Shown: positions 39,034 to 48,618, counted from the first letter of the stretch. The stretch is 64,000 nucleotides of DNA from Thermotoga profunda AZM34c06 (GCF_000828675.1 NZ_AP014510.1:1755413-1819412); one strand, 5' to 3'. The notes: generated from the sequence alone by a model not told the origin. Numbers and translations are program-made.

Positions 39034-40389
39034 GTGAAATTTTCACCGAAAAATCTGTGGTCTGTCAGAGATCGAAATCAAATCGAGTCCTTCAGTAAAG
39101 ACTATGCAAAATTCATGGATCTGGCAAGAACTGAGAGAATGGCTATCAAAGAATCTGTTTTGATGCTTCAAGAAGCTGGTTTTGTACCTATGGAACGTTT
39201 TGATGGAACAACGGACAAAGTTTATGCAGTCAACCGTGGCAAATCTTTGATAGCTGTTAGATTAGTCGGGAAACTCGAAAACGGGTTAAACCTGGTTGCG
39301 GCACACATTGATGCACCCAGGCTTGATTTCAAACCACAACCTATTTTTGAAGAAGAAAAGATTGCCCTTGCAAGGACACATTACTATGGCGGCGTAAAGA
39401 AATATCAATGGTTCAGTTTACCCTTGGAGTTGCATGGCTATGTTGTGAAAGATACCGGTGAGGTTGTAGAGATCCACCTTGGTCAGTGCAAAGACGATCC
39501 AGTTTTTGTTGCACCAGATTTATTACCACACCTTGACAAAGAAGATGCACTTGTTAGCAAAAAATTCGACGCAGAAAAACTATCAATTGTACTCGGTACA
39601 ATACCTCTTTCTGGTCAAGAAAAAGAAGCAGTTAAAACCCATATCCTCAAAATCTTAAAAGATAAATATGATCTGACAGAAGAAGACTTTGTCAGTGGCG
39701 AATTTGAACTCGTACCGGCTTTGAAAACAAGAAGTGTCGGTCTTGATGAAAGTCTTTTGGGTGCTTATGGTCATGACGACAGAATATGTGGTTATACAGC
39801 TCTAAGGGGGTTGATAGATGTTAAAAACCCCGTGCGTTCATGTGGCGTGATGCTTTTTGACAGAGAAGAGATCGGTAGCGAAGGTAATGCCGGAGCAAAA
39901 GCCAATTTCTATGTGGCATTTCTGAAAAAACTACTCAAATTACAAGGTTGTACAGATACATCTCTTGGTATAGATGAACTTTTTGCAAAAACTTCTATTA
40001 TCTCTGCAGATGTATGCCCTGCAGTAGATCCAATGTTTAAAGAAGTCCACGATCTTGAGAATGCAGCAAGGGTTGGGTATGGTATAGGACTTGTTAGATA
40101 TACAGGTAGTGGCGGAAAATCTGGTTCGAATGAAGCACACGCAGAGTTTGTTGCCAAAGTTAGAAAGGTTTTGAACCAAGAGGGCATTGTCTGGCAAGTT
40201 GCGACGATGGGTAAGGTCGATCGTGGTGGAGGAGGAACGGTGGCAAAATTCCTGGCGGAAAAAGGAGCTTGTGTTTTAGACATGGGGCCTGCCTTGCTTG
40301 GAATGCACTCACCTTTCGAATTGGTTTCAAAAGCAGATTTATTTGAAACCTATAAAGCCTACAAGACATTACTTGAAAAGCTCAGTTGA
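39034..40389 (+). CDS. M18 family aminopeptidase
   Basis: 451 residues from GTG 39034 with GGGAGGTG upstream. Tetrahedral dodecameric M18 metallo-aminopeptidase: zinc ligands in VAAHIDAPRLDF, YGHDDRICGYTAL, FDREEIGSEGNAGA, and SADVCPAVDP; C-terminal GGGGTVAKFLAEKG and MHSPFELVSKAD with the last His ligand. It removes N-terminal residues from peptides in the cytoplasm, the final step after peptide uptake. Single gene with its own terminator. Confidence 0.93.
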   Translation: MKFSPKNLWSVRDRNQIESFSKDYAKFMDLARTERMAIKESVLMLQEAGFVPMERFDGTTDKVYAVNRGKSLIAVRLVGKLENGLNLVAAHIDAPRLDFKPQPIFEEEKIALARTHYYGGVKKYQWFSLPLELHGYVVKDTGEVVEIHLGQCKDDPVFVAPDLLPHLDKEDALVSKKFDAEKLSIVLGTIPLSGQEKEAVKTHILKILKDKYDLTEEDFVSGEFELVPALKTRSVGLDESLLGAYGHDDRICGYTALRGLIDVKNPVRSCGVMLFDREEIGSEGNAGAKANFYVAFLKKLLKLQGCTDTSLGIDELFAKTSIISADVCPAVDPMFKEVHDLENAARVGYGIGLVRYTGSGGKSGSNEAHAEFVAKVRKVLNQEGIVWQVATMGKVDRGGGGTVAKFLAEKGACVLDMGPALLGMHSPFELVSKADLFETYKAYKTLLEKLS

Positions 40390-40390
40390 A

Positions 40391-40417
40391 AAAGGGGACC
40401 TTTCGGTCCCCTTTTTT
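40391..40417. terminator. bidirectional terminator
   Basis: 10-bp stem AAAGGGGACC-TTTC-GGTCCCCTTT plus T-run on the plus strand; AAA on the other side gives a T-run for the minus-strand gene ending at 40424. Confidence 0.92.
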
Positions 40418-40423
40418 GATCTT

Positions 40424-41485
40424 TCAGAACTTGGTATCGAAACTTAGAACAAACCTTGGTTCACCCATTAAACCTGCGTATGCTGAATATTCACAAACAT
40501 ATGCCGCAAAACCTATCTTTACAAAAGGTATATCGAGTTTTACACCACCTGTGAGCCATCCTGCGTGTAGACCACCATACAATTTGACAAAACCAAAATC
40601 AGTTCTCAAACCAAGGTTGATTTTTCTCAAAATTGTTTTTTCTTGATTCAAAAGATCTTCAAGCTCTGCAGCTACTGTCAAGAATTGCCAGGTGTAGGAT
40701 GCACCGGTTGAAAGGACATACCTTGGACCACCTGTGAGAACATCATTGAAGTTCGCAAAAAAGCTCAAACCGAGTCTGAAATTGTTTATATCATAAGCTA
40801 TACCAGCGCTTGTTATGAAGAATGGTTGATTTATATTGGTGAAAATCTTAGAAAGATCATCTGGCAATATACCTTCGAATGGATCTGAACCCATTAAATT
40901 AACAGTGGCAGGAAATTCCGTGCCGGTCGCAGGTATGATAAAACCGGCCATACCTCCTCCAACAGAAGCACCTACTCTGAGATTTTCAAACTTCATTGCC
41001 CCACCAACAACACCAAAATAATCCATCCATGCTCCAAGTTCTACTTTGTTAAGATTCATCAAAGAAAGATTCCAAAATGCTGTTGCTTGAAAAGCTCCCA
41101 TACCACCAACCACAAAATTACCTATCTTTGCGCCGTATCCAGCAGCTAAATTTAAATCGTAGTTGTGAACACCTTGAATCGCCGTCAAAAGTTCAGTATC
41201 TGTGGCAAGATCTGTTATAGAAGCTGGATTAGAAATATAGGGAAACAATTTTGAGATCTCGGCGATGTTGTTTGAAAGTCCAGGGGAGACAATCAACTCA
41301 AAACCAGGTGTATACAAAGCCGGATTGAGTATCAAAGCATTAATACCTTCTGCAGTTGTCGTGTAAATGCTGCCCATTGCTAAACTGTCAATGGGCTTGA
41401 AAAACCCCGGGAAAACCTCCCATTGGTATGAAAATCCTACAAAAGTGACTATCAAAAGTATAAAGATGGCAAATTTCTTCATCAT
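40424..41485 (-). CDS. predicted outer-membrane beta-barrel protein
   Basis: 353 residues with a signal peptide (KKFAIFILLIVTFVGFS). Many alternating aromatic strands (DLNLAAGYGAKIGNFVVGGMG, FRLGLSFFANFND, TGASYTWQFLTVAAELED, FVKLYGGLHAGWLTGGVKLDI) and a C-terminal Phe (VLSFDTKF), typical of an outer-membrane barrel. The start region resembles PorV/FadL-like opening (AEGINALILNPAL). I do not recognise a named family. It follows the lipoprotein gene with overlapping stop and start (ATGA), so the two are probably an envelope pair in the toga. Confidence 0.75.
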   Translation of the reverse strand: MMKKFAIFILLIVTFVGFSYQWEVFPGFFKPIDSLAMGSIYTTTAEGINALILNPALYTPGFELIVSPGLSNNIAEISKLFPYISNPASITDLATDTELLTAIQGVHNYDLNLAAGYGAKIGNFVVGGMGAFQATAFWNLSLMNLNKVELGAWMDYFGVVGGAMKFENLRVGASVGGGMAGFIIPATGTEFPATVNLMGSDPFEGILPDDLSKIFTNINQPFFITSAGIAYDINNFRLGLSFFANFNDVLTGGPRYVLSTGASYTWQFLTVAAELEDLLNQEKTILRKINLGLRTDFGFVKLYGGLHAGWLTGGVKLDIPFVKIGFAAYVCEYSAYAGLMGEPRFVLSFDTKF

Positions 41486-42435
41486 GCACCACCGCCCAGA
41501 ATATCAAACAGATCTTGTAATTTTTCAGCATTATACAAATCATTGGTTGCTGGTGTAGTTGGTAAGCTCATCTCTATATTCAATATTTCAAATACATCTT
41601 GCATGATTTCATAAGCCCAGATGAATTCATCACATGCTTTTTCATCTTGATACAAACCGCTTGTTGTGTCAGAAGCAAGTTCTGTGAAAGATGCTGGATT
41701 TGTTATTGCCGCTTTGACTAAATTCTCATCTGTGACCTTTCCGTCGTTATTTATGTCAAATACCAAGTTGAGCATGTAACATAGATCGTACCACATACAG
41801 AAACCAGCGTACATTGGACTTGAATCTTCAGTCTGTGTAGCTGTGGCGAGTATGTAATAACCACTGGTCAAGAGTTTGAGAAGTTCAGTATTGTCTATGA
41901 AAGATGCGAGAATTGAAACAACTGTTCCTGCATTGGTTTCAACTATCTGCCAGAAATCTTCTCCATTGCCATTTTTAGACTTCGGCATGATCTTTGATAG
42001 ATCCAACCCTAATTCTTGGGCGATATCCTCCAAATCAGAGATGACATCTGTCAGGCTCTTACCAGATTTTTCTGCGGCAGCTTGAATCAATATCTTAACA
42101 GCTTCTATCGCTTGATCGGTTAGTTCATCTTTTTTATCATACAAAGCTTTGGCAAAATCATAAAGTGTACTTGTTGAGTCGAGTAATTTCATCAATTGTT
42201 CATTGGTTAGTTCTAAATCAAGTTCATCATTCAAAACAGAACCTGCCAACGCTATTGCTTTGTCGTAGTTCTTACTACTCAAAGCACCTTCTGCCGCACT
42301 TAACTTTTGATCTGTTGTACCAGAAGACAGGAGATTTTGAAGTTCAAGATCTGCGAATAAATTGAAAGCACATGAAGACAAAAAGAGCCCAACAACCACA
42401 ACGATCCAAGTCAGTAATAAATTCTTTCCCCGCAC
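41482..42435 (-). CDS. lipoprotein with TPR-like helices, partner of barrel protein
   Basis: 317 residues from GTG 42435, 8 nt after AAGGGG (GTG 42444 is also in frame). Lipobox FLSSC at the end of the signal helix gives Cys as the first mature residue. The mature part is helical with a repeat-like segment (KLSAAEGALSSKNYDKAIALAGSVL) and one EF-hand-like loop DINNDGKVTDEN. It ends with GGGA. Function unknown; the overlap with the barrel gene suggests an assembly or accessory subunit at the outer membrane. Confidence 0.75.
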   Translation of the reverse strand: MRGKNLLLTWIVVVVGLFLSSCAFNLFADLELQNLLSSGTTDQKLSAAEGALSSKNYDKAIALAGSVLNDELDLELTNEQLMKLLDSTSTLYDFAKALYDKKDELTDQAIEAVKILIQAAAEKSGKSLTDVISDLEDIAQELGLDLSKIMPKSKNGNGEDFWQIVETNAGTVVSILASFIDNTELLKLLTSGYYILATATQTEDSSPMYAGFCMWYDLCYMLNLVFDINNDGKVTDENLVKAAITNPASFTELASDTTSGLYQDEKACDEFIWAYEIMQDVFEILNIEMSLPTTPATNDLYNAEKLQDLFDILGGGA

Positions 42436-42470
42436 GAAAACCACCCCTTTCTTTGCTATGATTATATAAC

Positions 42471-42504
42471 AAAAACTGCGGTGATTGAAATCACCGCAGT
42501 TTTT
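42471..42504. terminator. bidirectional terminator
   Basis: 14-bp stem AAAAACTGCGGTGA-TTGAAA-TCACCGCAGTTTTT, 13 nt after the stop at 42517 (minus strand). A TATAAT on the minus strand at 42466-42461 just beyond it could be the -10 for the lipoprotein/barrel pair. Confidence 0.88.
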
Positions 42505-42516
42505 GAGATTTTTGAT

Positions 42517-43479
42517 TTATACCTTCAAATTGATCTGGTGAATCGATTTTGGTTGGCCATCCTCTGTCAGATAAACACTGCTCGATGCAAGTTGACCAGA
42601 TATTTCTTGGCCATCGTACATGTTGAACTTAGTTGGAACAAATCCCAAATATATGGCACCGACATTCATGCCTCTGAGTGAGAATAATTTTTCATTTCCA
42701 TTTTCATCAATGAACCAAATTTTTAGCTTTGCAAAAATCGGGTCTGATTCATCGATCCACTTATTGCCATCTACATCGTATCTCGAAAGTTCTTTGAAAC
42801 CATTTCCAGTTTTTGGTCCGAACAATTCCCTTCCACTATCTACCTTTCCATTTTCATTCAAATCTAAAACCAAAAAGCCAAGATTTGATGATGGGGCATT
42901 GAATTCATCTAAAACGCCGTCCAAATCAAGGTCTAACTTTATCTTCTTTGTAGAAAGATTAATCGGTAAATTATCAAAGTTGAGTACAAGTGGATCTTTT
43001 AAGGCATCGCCCAATCTCAACTGGAAGTTCTTTTCAAAGTACAGAGATCTTTCCATCTTCAGCGAAAGACTGAATTCAATCGTTCTTCCATCCTTTGTTT
43101 TGACAGTGCCATTTGTTGAAAAAACCATCTTTTCAGACTCAGAATACCTTTCATTGCTTTCGTAGATCAAGCCAAAACCCTGTTGATTTGAAAGGTTTTG
43201 GGTTTCTTGAGTTTGAAGATTTTCGCTTTTCTCTGAAAGCTCCAAAGCTAACAATCTGATCTTTTTGCCAGTTAGTTTTTCAAGTAAGTACTTTATTAAT
43301 CTTAACTTTGCCTTTTCTTCGTCGGAAAGTTTTAGTACAGGCTCACTATTTTGCTGTTCGATAGATTGTACGTTACTCTGTTGTGGGTTGTACCAGACCT
43401 GCAACTTTTCGCTCTTTTCATAAATTTTTTCAAAACTATAGTAGCTCTTCGAGTCGATTGAATAACTTTCTATTTTCAT
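42517..43479 (-). CDS. hypothetical protein with calcium-loop-like repeats
   Basis: 320 residues from ATG 43479 with GAGGTGG upstream. No signal peptide. The N-terminal half is charged and helical; the C-terminal half has Asp/Asn loops like dockerin or EF-hand calcium sites (DLDLDGVLDEFN, DLNENGKVDSGRELFG, DVDGNKWIDESDPIF, DENGNEKLFSL). Similar C-terminal regions occur in proteins of unknown role annotated as calcium-binding. Single gene between two terminators. Confidence 0.7.
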   Translation of the reverse strand: MKIESYSIDSKSYYSFEKIYEKSEKLQVWYNPQQSNVQSIEQQNSEPVLKLSDEEKAKLRLIKYLLEKLTGKKIRLLALELSEKSENLQTQETQNLSNQQGFGLIYESNERYSESEKMVFSTNGTVKTKDGRTIEFSLSLKMERSLYFEKNFQLRLGDALKDPLVLNFDNLPINLSTKKIKLDLDLDGVLDEFNAPSSNLGFLVLDLNENGKVDSGRELFGPKTGNGFKELSRYDVDGNKWIDESDPIFAKLKIWFIDENGNEKLFSLRGMNVGAIYLGFVPTKFNMYDGQEISGQLASSSVYLTEDGQPKSIHQINLKV

Positions 43480-43514
43480 CTTTCCACCTCGACCTATATA
43501 TCGACAGAAAATCA

Positions 43515-43543
43515 AAAAATAAAAGGGTGACTCACGTCACCCT
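43515..43543 (-). terminator. terminator after TRAP transporter operon
   Basis: Minus strand 8-bp stem AGGGTGAC-GTGA-GTCACCCT (43543-43524) with GNRA-type loop, followed by TTTATTTTTTG. Confidence 0.82.
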
Positions 43544-43564
43544 GAGTAGTTATACATGAAAAAA

Positions 43565-45550
43565 CTATGTGTACAAATTTTTTCTTGACACCCAACCTTT
43601 TCTCAAGGTCTGTAGCAGAGCAGCCAGTCCTACCAGAACAAATCCGGTTAGGTCGGTTACAAGGCCAGGGAAGACTATCATGATGCCACCTATACTGTAA
43701 AGAACAGATTCAAAGTTTTTCAATCGTCCAAAGAAATAACCAGTTAAACCACCAGATAAGATTATCAATCCCAAGGCTGTAGTTGCTAAGGGCCAGACAA
43801 GTGATAATGGATTTTTCATACCGATGAGTAATATCTGTGGATAATATACAAAGACATAGGGGACCAAAAACGCAGCTATACCAAGTCTCGTTGCGGTCAG
43901 TCCTGTCTTGAATGGATCTGATCTTGCTATACCTGCTCCAGCCATTGCGGCAAGTGCAACAGGGGGTGTGATATCTGCAATGACACCAAAATAAAAGGCG
44001 AACATGTGTGCAGATAGTACCCAGACACCAAGCCTTAACAGAGCGGGTGCTGCAATTGTAGATGTGATGACGTAATTTGCCGTTGTTGGTACGCCCATAC
44101 CCAAGATTAAACTCGTGAACATCGTGAAAATCAGGGTTATCAGGAGATTTCCCTGAGCAAGGTCAACGAGCGCTGTCCCGAGTTTCAGACCCATACCAGT
44201 TACTGTGACAACACCTATGATTATGCCAGCACATGCCGTGGCTGCGACAACACTCAAAGCACCTCTTGCACCAGCTTCAAGTGCAGCTGGTATATCAGAA
44301 AGTTTCATCCTGGTTCCTTTTCGAATCATCGAGGTTATCACAGATACCACTATCGCATAAAAAGCAGCCCGAACTGGCGTAAAACCAGTCACAAGAAGAT
44401 ACAATACGATTATCAATGGCAACAACAAATGTCCTCTTTCCAGAAGAACTTTACCGATCTTTGGCAATTGTTCCTTTGACATACCCTTTAATCCTATTTT
44501 TCTTGCTTCCCAATGAACGGCCATCCAAACAGCGAAGAAATAAAAGATGGCAGGGATCATCGCGGCAATAATGATTTTTCCATATGGTATACCTGTGAAC
44601 TCTGCCATCAGAAAAGCAGCCGCTCCCATGACAGGCGGCATGATCTGACCACCAGTCGAGGCAGTCGCTTCGACTGCAGCGGCAAATTCCGGCTTGTATC
44701 CTAATTTTTTCATCATTGGTATCGTAAAACTTCCAGACCCCACCGTGTTAGCAACCGAGCTACCGCCAATGGTTCCCTCCAGAGCACTTGTAAAGACAGC
44801 AACCTTCGCAGGTCCACCGGAAGCCCATCCAACCAATGCATTGGAAAGATCGATGAACAATTGCCCAAGGCCAGTTTTCTCGAGAAAAGCTGCCAAAAGT
44901 ATGAACAAAAATACAAAAGTTGCTGAAACACCAAGTGGTATTCCAAAGATTCCTTCGGTTGTATAAAATAGATGGCCAACCAGTCTCTGTATAGATGTGC
45001 CTCTATGTGCTAAGATTCCTGGCATATATCGACCAAATAACGCATAAACAATGAAAACACTCGCTACGATTACCATAGGTAAACCGATGATTCGTCTCAC
45101 GGCTTCGAGAATCAAAAGTATACCAATGATACCCACGACAAGATCGAGTTTTGTAACAGTTCCGGCTCTTAAAACGAGTTCTTTGTAGTTGAAAACGATG
45201 TACAGTGTTGTCATCGGAGCCAATACGGCGAGTGCCAAATCCACTGAATGAATTTTGTCCTTAGGCCATTTTTTTCTTGTGGGGTAGAGTAGATAAATCA
45301 ATGTCAAACCAAAGGTAAGGTGTATAGATCTCTGTATCATTGCATCCAGAACGCCAAAGGCCGCTGTGTAAAGCTGAAAAATGGAAAATGTTATGGCTAT
45401 AGCTGTAACGACTTTTGCAAGAAAACCTCTGTATTTTCTGTAAGTAGATTCTCTATCGTATCTTTCCAAAACTTTTTGAACTTCTTCCTCCGAGACTTTT
45501 TCCTCCAGAATTTCCTGCTTTGGAGTTTTCTCTTCGTCCAAAGTCTTCAC
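43565..45550 (-). CDS. TRAP transporter permease, fused DctQM (TAXI type)
   Basis: 661 residues, about 16-18 membrane helices. The small DctQ-like unit (about 40-180) is fused to the large DctM unit, the form used with TAXI binding proteins. DctM marks: VASVFIVYALFGRYMPG, GGSSVANTVGSGSFTIPMMKKLGY, ASTGGQIMPPVMGAAAFLMAE, LILGMGVPTTANYVI. It imports an organic anion with sodium or protons. Operon order: TAXI binding protein, DUF1850, permease. Confidence 0.95.
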   Translation of the reverse strand: MKTLDEEKTPKQEILEEKVSEEEVQKVLERYDRESTYRKYRGFLAKVVTAIAITFSIFQLYTAAFGVLDAMIQRSIHLTFGLTLIYLLYPTRKKWPKDKIHSVDLALAVLAPMTTLYIVFNYKELVLRAGTVTKLDLVVGIIGILLILEAVRRIIGLPMVIVASVFIVYALFGRYMPGILAHRGTSIQRLVGHLFYTTEGIFGIPLGVSATFVFLFILLAAFLEKTGLGQLFIDLSNALVGWASGGPAKVAVFTSALEGTIGGSSVANTVGSGSFTIPMMKKLGYKPEFAAAVEATASTGGQIMPPVMGAAAFLMAEFTGIPYGKIIIAAMIPAIFYFFAVWMAVHWEARKIGLKGMSKEQLPKIGKVLLERGHLLLPLIIVLYLLVTGFTPVRAAFYAIVVSVITSMIRKGTRMKLSDIPAALEAGARGALSVVAATACAGIIIGVVTVTGMGLKLGTALVDLAQGNLLITLIFTMFTSLILGMGVPTTANYVITSTIAAPALLRLGVWVLSAHMFAFYFGVIADITPPVALAAMAGAGIARSDPFKTGLTATRLGIAAFLVPYVFVYYPQILLIGMKNPLSLVWPLATTALGLIILSGGLTGYFFGRLKNFESVLYSIGGIMIVFPGLVTDLTGFVLVGLAALLQTLRKGWVSRKNLYT

Positions 45551-45553
45551 CCC

Positions 45554-46024
45554 TTATTTGAATCTAAAATCTACATTTATCGAGTGTTTGCAAGAAAGCA
45601 CGAGTAAATCATTTGAATTTGCTATATCTTTGAACATAACTTTATCGTCTTTGAACAACAATCCATGACCATCTAAAGGAGAAACCCGAAGGGAGATCTC
45701 TTTAAATCTTCGGGAGATTTCTGCTTCGAAAAAACCGTTTTTTGTTTCAAATCTCCCCTCGGCTTGAAAAGGCAAGCCAGCCCCCATTGAGCTGTAACGA
45801 GTTTTATAAAGATATAGAGTATCATCACCTAATATTTCGTAAAATTCATAAACAGGTGTTTTTTCTACTGAGTGTACAAAAGTCAATATGAATTTTCCGT
45901 CTTCAAGTTTCTTAGTGTAAACCACCTTTCCTTCTTTACTCAAGATCAATACTGGTATTTTCTCAAAACGGAATGTCACCAAAAATGCTGCAAATAATAC
46001 CAAAATAATAAACCAAAAGCGCAT
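45554..46024 (-). CDS. DUF1850 protein of TAXI-TRAP operon
   Basis: 156 residues with an N-terminal membrane anchor or signal (MRFWFIILVLFAAFLV). The core TFVHSVEKTPVYEFYEI, YSSMGAGLPF and VSPLDGHGLLF matches DUF1850, a family found beside TAXI-TRAP permeases. Role unknown; probably an accessory to the transporter. Three nt before the permease gene and six nt after the binding protein. Confidence 0.85.
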   Translation of the reverse strand: MRFWFIILVLFAAFLVTFRFEKIPVLILSKEGKVVYTKKLEDGKFILTFVHSVEKTPVYEFYEILGDDTLYLYKTRYSSMGAGLPFQAEGRFETKNGFFEAEISRRFKEISLRVSPLDGHGLLFKDDKVMFKDIANSNDLLVLSCKHSINVDFRFK

Positions 46025-46030
46025 CGAAAA

Positions 46031-46963
46031 TTAGATTCCCATTTCCGCAAAGAACTTTTCGGCCCCTGGGTGAAGTGGTATGGACATTCCTTCCTTGCCT
46101 GTTTCTGGGAGTATCATTTCACCTTTTGCATGAGCTTCGATCAGTCTTTTTTGATTTGCATACAATGTCTTGAGCATTTCATAAACAAGATCTGCTGGGA
46201 GATCTTCTCTCACAGCTAACATAGCCTTAACTGCTACTGTTTCGACGTCTTTATCAACACCTTTATAGGTATTTGCAGGGATTATTATCTTTGTATAGAA
46301 TGGGTAGTTTTTTTGCAAAATCTGAACGATTTTCTCGTCAACTGGCACGATGGTTATTTTCTTGACTGCAGACACATCGATTATAGCAGCCGTTGGATGT
46401 CCTGCCGTCACAAAAGCTGCATCGATGTTTTCATTTTTCAGATTTTCTGCGGCTTCGGCAAAACTCAGATATTGCACCTTTATGTCGTTATAAGTGATAC
46501 CTGCAGCTAATAAAATATGTCTTGCATTCACTTCCGTTCCACTTCCAGCCGCACCAACTGCTACTCTCTTGCCTTTTAAATCATAAACACTGTTGATACC
46601 TTTGTCAGCAAGAGCGACGATCTGAATTGTTTCTGGATAGAGAGTAGCCAATCCACGTAATCCCTTAAATGGTTGATCTTTGAAGAGTTCTATTCCAGCG
46701 TACGCGTAGTAAACCACATCGTTTTGCACAAAGATCACGTCGACTTCTTTGTTTTTCAGAAGATTTACGTTAGCAACGGAAGCACCCGTTGACTGAGCCG
46801 AAGCGTTGACGTTTTTCAAATTTCTCGTCCAGATATCTGCCATTGCCGCCCCAAGTGGGTAGTAAACACCTGCAGTACCACCGGTCGCGATCGTCAAAAA
46901 GGTCACAGCGAAGGTTGAGATTGCCAGGACAGCCAAAAGAAAACCTACAACAAATCTTTTCAC
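46031..46963 (-). CDS. TAXI family TRAP solute-binding protein
   Basis: 310 residues from GTG 46963 with GGAGGG upstream. Signal peptide KRFVVGFLLAVLAISTFA, then FLTIATGGTAGVYYPLGAAMADIW, ASAQSTGASVANVNLL, GAAGSGTEVNARHILLAAG: the TAXI (TRAP-associated extracytoplasmic immunogenic) pattern. Known TAXI ligands include glutamate and glutamine-like anions, but the ligand here cannot be read from sequence. Confidence 0.95.
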   Translation of the reverse strand: MKRFVVGFLLAVLAISTFAVTFLTIATGGTAGVYYPLGAAMADIWTRNLKNVNASAQSTGASVANVNLLKNKEVDVIFVQNDVVYYAYAGIELFKDQPFKGLRGLATLYPETIQIVALADKGINSVYDLKGKRVAVGAAGSGTEVNARHILLAAGITYNDIKVQYLSFAEAAENLKNENIDAAFVTAGHPTAAIIDVSAVKKITIVPVDEKIVQILQKNYPFYTKIIIPANTYKGVDKDVETVAVKAMLAVREDLPADLVYEMLKTLYANQKRLIEAHAKGEMILPETGKEGMSIPLHPGAEKFFAEMGI

Positions 46964-47003
46964 TTGTTATCCCTCCCCTTGAAAGATGTGAAGTTCACGA
47001 AAA

Positions 47004-47012
47004 ATTATATCA
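47004..47012 (-). promoter_or_regulatory. extended -10 promoter for TAXI-TRAP operon
   Basis: TGA TATAAT on the minus strand (47012-47004), about 40 nt before GTG 46963; -35 weak. Predicted start near 46997. Confidence 0.5.
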
Positions 47013-47075
47013 CGTTAATAACTGCTAAGTTACCTGATACAACCCATCTGAAAAGTGTTGCTGAAAAGCATCTAT

Positions 47076-47891
47076 TCAATTGATATTGCTCAAGGTAGCA
47101 CACAGTCTGAAGACTTTATAAGCCTCTACATACGTGGATGCTTTGTAAACAATTGTCCTTGCATCCTTTTTGATCACATTTGGTATGAGTGATATCATTT
47201 CCGTCATTGCAGATCTTATGAAGGATATTTCTAACTCAACGGGTTCTTTTTCAATTGTTGGCTTGAAGTTTTTTAAGTTTTTCATAGCTTGTTTAACACC
47301 TTCTGTTAAGCGATCCTTTACCACTTCAAACGGATAAAGTTTTGCAGAATACCTACCATACGCCTCCTTGACAATTACACCAACAAAATCATTCAACTCC
47401 TCTTTTGCACATCTTATTGTGTTTTGATCTCCCGTGATCAATGCAATTGGTACCCCAAAAGCTCCAGCCAATCTACCGTTCAAGCCTGCTTCACTCATCG
47501 GTCTTCCATTGATTTTTGCAGTGAAAATTCTGCCAGTATATGTATGATCCATCACGGCTTCTTCACTACCAGCCCTTGCATGGTATCCAACAAAAAAGAC
47601 TGCATCAAAGCTTTCATCTATACCTTGCATCATACTCCACGGTTTGGGACTACCACTTATCAGAACAGCCTTTGGATGCAATTCTTCGATGAGAATGTTG
47701 TCCATGTTGTTGTGCGAATCGTTGACAACAACCTCAGTTGCACCAAATTGATATGCGGCTTCTACCACTACATTTACTTCTTTTGTCATGATTTTTCTGA
47801 ATCTTTCGTATTCTTTTGTGTCAGGCTCAACGTGAGAAAAAGATACTACCCCAGAGATACCCTCCATATCTGCTGAGATGAAAATCTTCAT
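47076..47891 (-). CDS. M55 family D-aminopeptidase (DppA-like)
   Basis: 271 residues from ATG 47891 (7 nt after GGAGGTAA; the in-frame TTG at 47895 is too close). M55 zinc motifs: FISADMEGISGV with the first Asp/Glu, VNDSHNNMDNIL, VFFVGYHARAGS, VMDHTYTGRIFTAKING, ALITGDQNT. DppA of B. subtilis is a self-compartmentalising D-aminopeptidase active on D-Ala peptides. Next to a gamma-glutamyl hydrolase and close to a D-aminoacylase, it fits turnover of cell-wall peptides. Confidence 0.93.
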   Translation of the reverse strand: MKIFISADMEGISGVVSFSHVEPDTKEYERFRKIMTKEVNVVVEAAYQFGATEVVVNDSHNNMDNILIEELHPKAVLISGSPKPWSMMQGIDESFDAVFFVGYHARAGSEEAVMDHTYTGRIFTAKINGRPMSEAGLNGRLAGAFGVPIALITGDQNTIRCAKEELNDFVGVIVKEAYGRYSAKLYPFEVVKDRLTEGVKQAMKNLKNFKPTIEKEPVELEISFIRSAMTEMISLIPNVIKKDARTIVYKASTYVEAYKVFRLCATLSNIN

Positions 47892-47897
47892 ATTCAA

Positions 47898-48611
47898 TTA
47901 CCTCCTTCTGTGGTTTGTACACCATTCGACAAAGACTTCAAATAATCTCATTTGTTCTTGGTATTTCTCAAACATCCTCTCAGGATGCCATTGCACTGCC
48001 AAAATGAAATTGTTTTCATCGACATTCTCAACGGCTTCGATTATGCCATCTTCTGAATACGCTACAGATTTCAGTACGGGTGCAGTTTCTTTTATTGCTT
48101 GGTGGTGGAAACTATTCACTGCTATTTCAAATTTTCCGAATAATTTTTGTATGAAACTGCCTTGGATCAAACGTACTTTATGGGTGGGGTGATAACTTGG
48201 AGCATCTTGTGAATGCTTCAACACATGTTCATGCTGAGTGTAGATATCTTGGTAAAGACTTCCTCCCAGTGCAACATTGATGAGTTGTATTCCTCTGCAA
48301 ATACCGAAGATAGGCTTCTTCATCTTGAAAAGCACTTGACACAAATTGATCTCAAGTTCATCTCTCTCTGGTGCAATTTGTCCCAGACCCTTTTTTGGTT
48401 CCTCACCATAATGATGAGGATCAATGTCAACACCACCAGAAAAAAGTACTCCATCGAGTGATCCTGCCAATTCATTTACAATAGCTGAATCTTCGTAAAT
48501 GGGGATCAAAAGCGGAATGGCTCCAGCCTTCTCTAATGCTTTGTAATAAGCTTCGTTCAATTTTATAGAGTTTTCGTCGATTGAGCAGGTTATTCCTATC
48601 TTGGGCTTCAT
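47898..48611 (-). CDS. gamma-glutamyl hydrolase, class I glutamine amidotransferase-like (C26)
   Basis: 237 residues. PuuD/C26 pattern: KIGITCSIDEN, LLIPIYED, LDGVLFSGGVDIDPHHYGEEP, nucleophile Cys in PIFGICRGIQLINVALGG, and the catalytic His-Glu in AVQWHPERM. It cleaves gamma-glutamyl amide bonds, such as gamma-glutamyl-GABA or gamma-D-Glu peptides. No ribosome site precedes the ATG; the -10 box lies 7 nt upstream, so the message is probably leaderless. The M55 gene follows 6 nt later. Confidence 0.9.
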   Translation of the reverse strand: MKPKIGITCSIDENSIKLNEAYYKALEKAGAIPLLIPIYEDSAIVNELAGSLDGVLFSGGVDIDPHHYGEEPKKGLGQIAPERDELEINLCQVLFKMKKPIFGICRGIQLINVALGGSLYQDIYTQHEHVLKHSQDAPSYHPTHKVRLIQGSFIQKLFGKFEIAVNSFHHQAIKETAPVLKSVAYSEDGIIEAVENVDENNFILAVQWHPERMFEKYQEQMRLFEVFVEWCTNHRRR

Positions 48612-48618
48612 AATTTGA

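Noticed and set aside
42620-43165. 181-residue plus-strand frame
   Set aside because: Lies opposite the calcium-loop protein gene, has low-complexity Ser/Lys-rich product and no ribosome site; an antisense shadow.
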